Shown in pieces: positions 51,370 to 61,677 of a stretch of DNA of 64,000 nucleotides. This DNA is from Osedax fenrisi (Eukaryota > Annelida > Polychaeta > Sabellida > Siboglinidae). Numbering within the stretch: position 1 is the first letter of the stretch; every line of letters starts with the position of its first letter. The notes beneath the pieces were generated by a model. The model was given only the letters and a program-made list of their open reading frames with translations, searched no databases and was not told the origin of the DNA. Location of the stretch: the NCBI GenBank assembly GCA_964019155.1, contig CAXHSG010000218.1, positions 620,001 to 684,000 of the forward strand. The letters are read 5' to 3'. A program made the translations under genes and the position numbers.

Positions 51370-54300
51370 CTCTAGCTAACTCTAGCTAACTCTAGCTAAC
51401 TTTAGCTAACTCTAGCTAACTTTAGCTAACTCTAGTTAACTTTAGCTAACTCTAGCTAACTCTAGGTAACTTTAGCTAACTTTAGCTAACTCTAACTAAC
51501 TCTAGCTAACTCTAGGTAACTCTAGGTAACTCTAGCTAACTTTAGCTAACTCTAGGTAACTCTAGGTATCACTAGCTAACTCTAGCTAACTTTAGCTAAC
51601 TCAAGGTAACTATAGGTAACTCTAGCTAACTTTAGCTAACTCTAGCTAATCTAGGTAACTCTAGCTAACTTTAGCTAACTCTAGCTAACTCTAGCTAACT
51701 CTAGCTAACTCTAGCTAACTCTAGCTAACTCTAGCTAACTCTAGCTAACTCTAGCTAACTCTAGCTATCTCTAGCTAACTCTAGCTAAATCTAGCTAACT
51801 CTAGCTAACTCTAGCTAACTCTAGCTAACTCTAGGTAACTCTAGGTAACTCTAGCTAACTCTAGCTAACTCTAGCTAACTCTAGCTAACTCTAGGTAACT
51901 CTAGGTAACTCTAGGTAACTCTAGCTAACTTTAGCTAACTCTAGCTAACTCTAGGTAACTCTAGGTAACTATAAGTAACTCTAGGTAACTCTAGCTAACT
52001 CTAGCTAACTCTAGCTAACTCTAGGTAACTCTAGCTAACTCTAGCTAACTCTAGCTAACTCTAGCTAACTCTAGCTAACTTTAGCTAACTCTAGCTAACT
52101 CTAGCTAACTCTAGCTAACTTTAGCTAACTCTAGCTAACTCTAGGTAACTTTAGCTAACTTTAGCTAACTCTAACTAACTCTAGCTAACTCTAGGTAACT
52201 CTAGGTAACTCTAGCTAACTTTAGCTAACTCTAGGTAACTCTAGCTAACTCTAGCTAACTCTAGCTAACTCTAGCTAACTCTAGGTAACTCTATGTAACT
52301 CTAGGTAACTCTAGCTAACTCTAGGTAACTCTAGCTAACTCTAGCTAACTCTAGGTAACTCTAGGTAACTCTAGGTAACTCTAGGTAACTCTAGCTAACT
52401 TTAGCTAACTCTAGCTAACTCTAGCTAACTCTAGCTAACTTTAGCTAACTCTAGCTAACTCTAGGTAACTCTAGCTAACTTTAGCTAACTCTAGCTAACT
52501 CTAGCTAAATCTAGCTAACTCTAGCTAATTCTAGCTAACTCTTGCTATCTCTAGCTAACTCTAGCTAAATCTAGCTAACTCTAGATAACTCTAGCTAACA
52601 CTAGGTAACTCTAGGTAACTCTAGGTAACTCTAGCTAACTCTAGCTAACTCTAGCTAACTCTAGCTAACTCTAGGTAACTCTAGCTAACTCTAGCTAACT
52701 CTAGCTAACTTTAGCTAACTCTAGCTAACTCTAGGTAACTCTAGGTAACTATAGGTAACTCTAGGTAACTCTAGCTAACTCTAGCTAACTCTAGCTAACT
52801 CTAGGTAACTCTAGCTAACTCTAGCTAACTCTAGCTAACTCTAGCTAACTCTAGCTAACTTTAGCTAACTTTAGCTAACTCTAGCTAACTCTAGCTAACT
52901 TTAGCTAACTCTATCTAACTCTAGGTAACTTTAGCTAACTTTAGCTAACTCTAACTAACTCTAGCTAACTCTAGGTAACTCTAGGTAACTCTAGCTAACT
53001 TTAGCTAACTCTAGGTAACTATAGGTAACTCTAGGTATCACTAGCTAACTCTAGCTAACTTTAGCTAACTCTAGGTAACTATAGGTAACTTTAGCTAACT
53101 ATAGCTAACTCTAGCTAACTCTAGGTAACTCTAGATAACTCTAGGTAACTCTAGCTAACTCTAGGTAACTCTAGCTAACTCTAGCTAACTCTAGGTAACT
53201 CTAGGTAACTCTAGCTAACTCTAGCTAACTCTAGCTAACTCTAGCTAACTCTATGTAACTCTAGGTAACTCTAGCTAACTCTAGGTAACTCTAGCTAACT
53301 CTAGCTAACTCTAGGTAACTCTAGGTAACTCTAGGTAACTCTAGCTAACTCTAGCTAACTTTAGCTAACTCTAGCTAACTCTAGCTAACTCTAGCTAACT
53401 TTAGCTAACTCTAGCTAACTCTAGGTAACTCTAGCTAACTTTAGCTAACTCTAGCTAACTCTAGCTAAATCTAGCTAACTCTAGCTAATTCTATCTAACT
53501 CTAGCTAACTCTAGGTAACTCTAGGTAACTCTAGCTAACTCTAGCTAACTTTAGCTAACTCTAGCTAACTCTAGGTAACTCTAGGTAACTCTAGGTAACT
53601 CTAGCTAACTTTAGCTAACTCTAGGTAACTATAGGTAACTCTAAGTAACTCTAGCTAACTCTAGTTAACTCTAGCTAACTCAAGCTAACTCTAGCTAACT
53701 CTAGTTAACTCTAGCTAACTCTAGCTAACTCTAGCTAACTTTAGCTAACTCTAGCTAACTCTAGGTAACTTTAGCTAACTCTAGCTAACTCTAACTAACT
53801 CTAGCTAACTCTAGGTAACTCTAGGTAACTCTAGGTAACTCTAGCTAACTTTAGCTAACTCTATGTAACTATAGGTAACTCTAGGTAACTCTAGCTAACT
53901 CTAACTAACTCTAGGAAACTCTAGGTAACTCTAGGTAACTCTAGCTAACTCTAGCTAACTTTAGCTAACTCTAGCTAACTTTAGCTAACTCTAGCTAACT
54001 CTAGGTAACTCTAGCTAACTTTAGCTAACTCTAGCTAACTCTAGCTAAATCTAGCTAACTCTAGCTAACTCTAGGTAACTCTAGGTAACTCTAGGTAACT
54101 CTAGCTAATTCTAGCTAACTCTAGGTAACTCTAGCTAACTCTAGCTAACTCTAGGTAACTCTAGCTAACTCTAGCTAACTCTAGCTAACTTTAGCTAACT
54201 CTAGCTAACTCTAGGTAACTCTAGCTAACTTTAACTAACTCTAGCTAACTCTAGCTAACTCTAGCTAACTTTAGCTAACTCTAGCTAACTTTAGCTAACT

Positions 54301-57110
54301 CTAGTTAACTTTAGCTAACTCTAGCTAACTCTAGGTAACTTTAGCTAACTTTAGCTAACTCTAACTAACTCTAGCTAACTCTAGGTAACTCTAGGTAACT
54401 CTAGCTAACTTTAGCTAACTCTAGGTAACTCTAGGTATCACTAGCTAACTCTAGCTAACTTTAGCTAACTCAAGGTAACTATAGGTAACTCTAGCTAACT
54501 TTAGCTAACTCTAGCTAATCTAGGTAACTCTAGCTAACTTTAGCTAACTCTAGCTAACTCTAGCTAACTCTAGCTAACTCTAGCTAACTCTAGCTAACTC
54601 TAGCTAACTCTAGCTAACTCTAGCTAACTCTAGCTATCTCTAGCTAACTCTAGCTAAATCTAGCTAACTCTAGCTAACTCTAGCTAACTCTAGCTAACTC
54701 TAGGTAACTCTAGGTAACTCTAGCTAACTCTAGCTAACTCTAGCTAACTCTAGCTAACTCTAGGTAACTCTAGGTAACTCTAGGTAACTCTAGCTAACTT
54801 TAGCTAACTCTAGCTAACTCTAGGTAACTCTAGGTAACTATAAGTAACTCTAGGTAACTCTAGCTAACTCTAGCTAACTCTAGCTAACTCTAGGTAACTC
54901 TAGCTAACTCTAGCTAACTCTAGCTAACTCTAGCTAACTCTAGCTAACTTTAGCTAACTCTAGCTAACTCTAGCTAACTCTAGCTAACTTTAGCTAACTC
55001 TAGCTAACTCTAGGTAACTTTAGCTAACTTTAGCTAACTCTAACTAACTCTAGCTAACTCTAGGTAACTCTAGGTAACTCTAGCTAACTTTAGCTAACTC
55101 TAGGTAACTCTAGCTAACTCTAGCTAACTCTAGCTAACTCTAGCTAACTCTAGGTAACTCTATGTAACTCTAGGTAACTCTAGCTAACTCTAGGTAACTC
55201 TAGCTAACTCTAGCTAACTCTAGGTAACTCTAGGTAACTCTAGGTAACTCTAGGTAACTCTAGCTAACTTTAGCTAACTCTAGCTAACTCTAGCTAACTC
55301 TAGCTAACTTTAGCTAACTCTAGCTAACTCTAGGTAACTCTAGCTAACTTTAGCTAACTCTAGCTAACTCTAGCTAAATCTAGCTAACTCTAGCTAATTC
55401 TAGCTAACTCTTGCTATCTCTAGCTAACTCTAGCTAAATCTAGCTAACTCTAGATAACTCTAGCTAACACTAGGTAACTCTAGGTAACTCTAGGTAACTC
55501 TAGCTAACTCTAGCTAACTCTAGCTAACTCTAGCTAACTCTAGGTAACTCTAGCTAACTCTAGCTAACTCTAGCTAACTTTAGCTAACTCTAGCTAACTC
55601 TAGGTAACTCTAGGTAACTATAGGTAACTCTAGGTAACTCTAGCTAACTCTAGCTAACTCTAGCTAACTCTAGGTAACTCTAGCTAACTCTAGCTAACTC
55701 TAGCTAACTCTAGCTAACTCTAGCTAACTTTAGCTAACTTTAGCTAACTCTAGCTAACTCTAGCTAACTTTAGCTAACTCTATCTAACTCTAGGTAACTT
55801 TAGCTAACTTTAGCTAACTCTAACTAACTCTAGCTAACTCTAGGTAACTCTAGGTAACTCTAGCTAACTTTAGCTAACTCTAGGTAACTATAGGTAACTC
55901 TAGGTATCACTAGCTAACTCTAGCTAACTTTAGCTAACTCTAGGTAACTATAGGTAACTTTAGCTAACTATAGCTAACTCTAGCTAACTCTAGGTAACTC
56001 TAGATAACTCTAGGTAACTCTAGCTAACTCTAGGTAACTCTAGCTAACTCTAGCTAACTCTAGGTAACTCTAGGTAACTCTAGCTAACTCTAGCTAACTC
56101 TAGCTAACTCTAGCTAACTCTATGTAACTCTAGGTAACTCTAGCTAACTCTAGGTAACTCTAGCTAACTCTAGCTAACTCTAGGTAACTCTAGGTAACTC
56201 TAGGTAACTCTAGCTAACTCTAGCTAACTTTAGCTAACTCTAGCTAACTCTAGCTAACTCTAGCTAACTTTAGCTAACTCTAGCTAACTCTAGGTAACTC
56301 TAGCTAACTTTAGCTAACTCTAGCTAACTCTAGCTAAATCTAGCTAACTCTAGCTAATTCTATCTAACTCTAGCTAACTCTAGGTAACTCTAGGTAACTC
56401 TAGCTAACTCTAGCTAACTTTAGCTAACTCTAGCTAACTCTAGGTAACTCTAGGTAACTCTAGGTAACTCTAGCTAACTTTAGCTAACTCTAGGTAACTA
56501 TAGGTAACTCTAAGTAACTCTAGCTAACTCTAGTTAACTCTAGCTAACTCAAGCTAACTCTAGCTAACTCTAGTTAACTCTAGCTAACTCTAGCTAACTC
56601 TAGCTAACTTTAGCTAACTCTAGCTAACTCTAGGTAACTTTAGCTAACTCTAGCTAACTCTAACTAACTCTAGCTAACTCTAGGTAACTCTAGGTAACTC
56701 TAGGTAACTCTAGCTAACTTTAGCTAACTCTATGTAACTATAGGTAACTCTAGGTAACTCTAGCTAACTCTAACTAACTCTAGGAAACTCTAGGTAACTC
56801 TAGGTAACTCTAGCTAACTCTAGCTAACTTTAGCTAACTCTAGCTAACTTTAGCTAACTCTAGCTAACTCTAGGTAACTCTAGCTAACTTTAGCTAACTC
56901 TAGCTAACTCTAGCTAAATCTAGCTAACTCTAGCTAACTCTAGGTAACTCTAGGTAACTCTAGGTAACTCTAGCTAATTCTAGCTAACTCTAGGTAACTC
57001 TAGCTAACTCTAGCTAACTCTAGGTAACTCTAGCTAACTCTAGCTAACTCTAGCTAACTTTAGCTAACTCTAGCTAACTCTAGGTAACTCTAGCTAACTT
57101 TAACTAACTC
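51370..57110. repeat. 2,869-bp tandem duplication, two copies
   Basis: Copies are about 51,370-54,240 and 54,240-57,110. Markers at 2,869-bp spacing: ctctagttaa 51,430/54,299, 9-mer 51,650/54,519, ctcttgctat 52,539/55,408, ttctatctaa 53,489/56,358 and ctttaactaa 54,229/57,098. At the joint near 54,240 the order after ctttaactaa skips nine units that stand at 57,118-57,207, so the next 9-mer spacing becomes 2,959 bp. That is what a tandem duplication between two non-identical points of a related context produces. Confidence 0.88.
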
Positions 57111-57979
57111 TAGCTAACTCTAGGTAACTCTAGCTAACTTTAGCTAACTCTAGCCAACTCTAGGTAACTCTAGGTAACTCTAGCTAACTCTAGCTAACTC
57201 TAGCTAACTCTAGCTAACTCTAGCTAACTTTAGCTAACTCTAGCTAACTTTAGCTAACTCTAGCTAACTTTAGCTAACTCTAGCTAACTCTAGGTAACTT
57301 TAGCTAACTTTAGCTAACTCTAACTAACTCTAGCTAACTCTAGGTAACTCTAGGTAACTCTAGCTAACTTTAGCTAACTCTAGGTAACTCTAGGTATCAC
57401 TAGCTAACTCTAGCTAACTTTAGCTAACTCAAGGTAACTATAGGTAACTCTAGCTAACTTTAGCTAACTCTAGCTAATCTAGGTAACTCTAGCTAACTTT
57501 AGCTAACTCTAGCTAACTCTAGCTAACTCTAGCTAACTCTAGCTAACTCTAGCTAACTCTAGCTAACTCTAGCTAACTCTAGCTAACTCTAGCTATCTCT
57601 AGCTAACTCTAGCTAAATCTAGCTAACTCTAGCTAACTCTAGCTAACTCTAGCTAACTCTAGGTAACTCTAGGTAACTCTAGCTAACTCTAGCTAACTCT
57701 AGCTAACTCTAGCTAACTCTAGGTAACTCTAGGTAACTCTAGGTAACTCTAGCTAACTTTAGCTAACTCTAGCTAACTCTAGGTAACTCTAGGTAACTAT
57801 AAGTAACTCTAGGTAACTCTAGCTAACTCTAGCTAACTCTAGCTAACTCTAGGTAACTCTAGCTAACTCTAGCTAACTCTAGCTAACTCTAGCTAACTCT
57901 AGCTAACTTTAGCTAACTCTAGCTAACTCTAGCTAACTCTAGCTAACTTTAGCTAACTCTAGCTAACTCTAGGTAACTT

Positions 57980-58660
57980 TAGCTAACTTTAGCTAACTCT
58001 AACTAACTCTAGGTAACTCTAGGTAACTCTAGGTAACTCTAGCTAACTTTAGCTAACTCTAGGTAACTATAGGTAACTCTAGGTATCAATAGCTAACTCT
58101 AGCTAACTTTAGCTAACTCTAGGTAACTATAGGTAACTTTAGCTAACTCTAGCTAACTCTAGCTAACTCTAGCTAACTCTAGCTAACTCTAGCTAACTCT
58201 AGCTAACTCTAGGTAACTCTAGCTAACTTTAGCTAACTCTAGCTAACTCTAGCTAAATCTAGCTAACTCTAGCTAACTCTAGCTAACTCTAGCTAACTCT
58301 AGGTAACTCTAGCTAACTCTAGCTAACTCTAGCTAACTCTAGCTAACTCTAGGTAACTCTAGATAACTCTAGGTAACTCTAGGTAACTCTAGCTAACTCT
58401 AGGTAACTCTAGCTAACTCTAGCTAACTCTAGGTAACTATAGGTAACTCTAGCTAACTCTAGCTAACTCTAGGTAACTCTATGTAACTCTAGGTAACTCT
58501 AGCTAACTCTAGGTAACTCTAGCTAACTCTAGCTAACTCTAGGTAACTCTAGGTAACTCTAGGTAACTCTAGCTAACTCTAGCTAACTTTAGCTAACTCT
58601 AGCTAACTCTAGCTAACTCTAGCTAACTTTAGCTAACTCTAACTAACTCTAGCTAACTCT
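57980..58660. repeat. Block related to 26.7-27.3 kb
   Basis: The aggtatcaat marker at 58,081 and the following order, including ctctagataa, ctataggtaa and ctctatgtaa, match the region starting at 26,751 (offset about 31,330), with two C-type units fewer before the ctctatgtaa unit near 58,487. It interrupts the 9-mer family context, so it is an older or transferred segment inside the young domain. Confidence 0.7.
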
Positions 58661-58726
58661 AGGTAACTCTAGGTAACTCTAGCTAACTTTAGCTAACTCT
58701 AGGTAACTCTAGGTATCACTAGCTAA

Positions 58727-58874
58727 CTCTAGCTAACTTTAGCTAACTCAAGGTAACTATAGGTAACTCTAGCTAACTCTAGCTAATCTAGGTAACTCTA
58801 GCTAACTTTAGCTAACTCAAGGTAACTATAGGTAACTCTAGCTAACTTTAGCTAACTCTAGCTAATCTAGGTAA
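58727..58874. repeat. 79-bp doublet 7, first copy one unit short
   Basis: The 9-mers at 58,787 and 58,866 are 79 bp apart as usual, but the first copy lacks one T-type unit (order ctcaaggtaa, ctataggtaa, C, C, 9-mer), a 10-bp loss seen nowhere else in the family. Single 9-mer follows at 60,145. Confidence 0.9.
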
Positions 58875-61186
58875 CTCTAGCTAACTTTAGCTAACTCTAG
58901 CTAACTCTAGCTAACTCTAGCTAACTCTAGCTAACTCTAGCTAACTCTAGCTAACTCTAGCTAACTCTAGCTAACTCTAGCTAAATCTAGCTAACTCTAG
59001 GTAACTCTAGGTAACTATAGGTAACTCTAGGTAACTCTAGCTAACTCTAGCTAACTCTAGCTAACTCTAGGTAACTCTAGCTAACTCTAGCTAACTCTAG
59101 CTAACTCTAGCTAACTCTAGCTAACTTTAGCTAACTCTAGCTAACTCTAGCTAACTCTAGCTAACTTTAGCTAACTCTATCTAACTCTAGGTAACTTTAG
59201 CTAACTTTAGCTAACTCTAACTAACTCTAGCTAACTCTAGGTAACTCTAGGTAACTCTAGCTAACTTTAGCTAACTCTAGGTAACTATAGGTAACTCTAG
59301 GTATCACTAGCTAACTCTAGCTAACTTTAGCTAACTCTAGGTAACTATAGGTAACTTTAGCTAACTATAGCTAACTCTAGCTAACTCTAGGTAACTCTAG
59401 ATAACTCTAGGTAACTCTAGCTAACTCTAGGTAACTCTAGCTAACTATAGCTAACTCTAGGTAACTCTAGGTAACTCTAGCTAACTCTAGGTAACTCTAG
59501 GTAACTCTAGGTAACTCTAGCTAACTTTAGCTAACTCTATGTAACTATAGGTAACTCTAGGTAACTCTAGCTAACTCTAACTAACTCTAGGAAACTCTAG
59601 GTAACTCTAGGTAACTCTAGCTAACTCTAGCTAACTTTATCTAACTCTAGCTAACTTTAGCTAACTCTAGCTAACTCTAGGTAACTCTAGCTAACTTTAG
59701 CTAACTCTAGCTAACTCTAGCTAAATCTAGCTAACTCTAGCTATCTCTAGGTAACTCTAGCTAACTTTAACTAACTCTAGCTAACTCTAGGTAACTCTAG
59801 CTAACTTTAGCTAACTCTAGCCAACTCTAGGTAACTCTAGGTAACTCTAGCTAACTCTAGCTAACTCTAGCTAACTCTAGCTAACTCTAGCTAACTTTAG
59901 CTAACTCTAGCTAACTTTAGCTAACTCTAGCTAACTTTAGCTAACTCTAGCTAACTCTAGGTAACTTTAGCTAACTTTAGCTAACTCTAACTAACTCTAG
60001 CTAACTCTAGGTAACTCTAGCTAACTCTAGCTAACTTTAGCTAACTCTAGGTAACTCTAGGTATCACTAGCTAACTCTAGCTAACTTTAGCTAACTCAAG
60101 GTAACTATAGGTAACTCTAGCTAACTTTAGCTAACTCTAGCTAATCTAGGTAACTCTAGCTAACTTTAGCTAACTCTAGCTAACTCTAGCTAACTCTAGC
60201 TAACTCTAGCTAACTCTAGCTAACTCTAGCTAACTCTAGCTAACTCTAGCTAACTCTAGCTATCTCTAGCTAACTCTAGCTAAATCTAGCTAACTCTAGC
60301 TAACTCTAGCTAACTCTAGCTAACTCTAGGTAACTCTAGGTAACTCTAGCTAACTCTAGCTAACTCTAGCTAACTCTAGCTAACTCTAGGTAACTCTAGG
60401 TAACTCTAGGTAACTCTAGCTAACTTTAGCTAACTCTAGCTAACTCTAGGTAACTCTAGGTAACTATAAGTAACTCTAGGTAACTCTAGCTAACTTTAGC
60501 TAACTCTAGCTAACTCTAGGTAACTCTAGCTAACTCTAGCTAACTCTAGCTAACTCTAGCTAACTCTAGCTAACTTTAGCTAACTCTAGCTAACTCTAGG
60601 TAACTCTAGGTAACTATAGGTAACTCTAGGTAACTCTAGCTAACTCTAGCTAACTCTAGCTAACTCTAGGTAACTCTAGCTAACTCTAGCTAACTCTAGC
60701 TAACTCTAGCTAACTCTAGCTAACTTTAGCTAACTTTAGCTAACTCTAGCTAACTCTAGCTAACTTTAGCTAACTCTATCTAACTCTAGGTAACTTTAGC
60801 TAACTTTAGCTAACTCTAACTAACTCTAGCTAACTCTAGGTAACTCTAGGTAACTCTAGCTAACTTTAGCTAACTCTAGGTAACTATAGGTAACTCTAGG
60901 TATCACTAGCTAACTCTAGCTAACTTTAGCTAACTCTAGGTAACTATAGGTAACTTTAGCTAACTATAGCTAACTCTAGCTAACTCTAGGTAACTCTAGA
61001 TAACTCTAGGTAACTCTAGCTAACTCTAGGTAACTCTAGCTAACTCTAGCTAACTCTAGGTAACTCTAGGTAACTCTAGCTAACTCTAGCTAACTCTAGC
61101 TAACTCTAGCTAACTCTAGGTAACTCTATGTAACTCTAGGTAACTCTAGCTAACTCTAGGTAACTCTAGCTAACTCTAGCTAACTC

Positions 61187-61673
61187 TAGGTAACTCTAGG
61201 TAACTCTAGGTAACTCTAGCTAACTCTAGCTAACTTTAGCTAACTCTAGCTAACTCTAGCTAACTCTAGCTAACTTTAGCTAACTCTAGCTAACTCTAGG
61301 TAACTCTAGCTAACTTTAGCTAACTCTAGCTAACTCTAGCTAAATCTAGCTAACTCTAGCTAATTCTATCTAACTCTAGCTAACTCTAGGTAACTCTAGG
61401 TAACTCTAGCTAACTCTAGCTAACTTTAGCTAACTCTAGCTAACTCTAGGTAACTCTAGGTAACTCTAGGTAACTCTAGCTAACTTTAGCTAACTCTAGG
61501 TAACTCTAGGTAACTCTAGCTAACTCTAGCTAACTTTAGCTAACTCTAGCTAACTCTAGCTAACTCTAGCTAACTTTAGCTAACTCTAGCTAACTCTAGG
61601 TAACTCTAGCTAACTTTAGCTAACTCTAGCTAACTCTAGCTAAATCTAGCTAACTCTAGCTAATTCTATCTAA
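61187..61673. repeat. 300-bp offset duplication ending at an out-of-register joint
   Basis: About 61,187-61,373 is repeated at 61,487-61,673 (ttctatctaa at 61,364/61,664). The second copy stops at the 4-bp remnant that starts at 61,674. Confidence 0.82.
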
Positions 61674-61677
61674 CTAA
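61674..61677. other. Truncated 4-bp unit (ctaa), out-of-register joint
   Basis: ttctatctaa is followed by ctaa and then by ctctaggtaa. Six bases of a unit are missing. It is the only large length departure in about 6,403 units. The variant order to the right (G, G, C, ctctagttaa, C, ctcaagctaa) is not the usual continuation of the ttctatctaa context, so it marks a join between two different array segments. Confidence 0.92.

Larger units (their letters stand above)
45385..52730. repeat. 3,667-bp tandem duplication, two copies
   Basis: Copies are about 45,390-49,060 and 49,061-52,730. Markers at 3,667-bp spacing: ttctatctaa 45,495/49,162, the 9-mers 46,625/50,292, 46,704/50,371 and 47,983/51,650, a cactagccaa unit just before each first 9-mer pair (near 46,545/50,212), ctctagttaa 47,763/51,430 and ctcttgctat 48,872/52,539. 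The edges mismatch at 45,375/49,042 and at 49,062/52,729. Private changes of the right copy are cttttgctaa near 49,952 and ctctgggtaa near 51,000. Confidence 0.9.
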
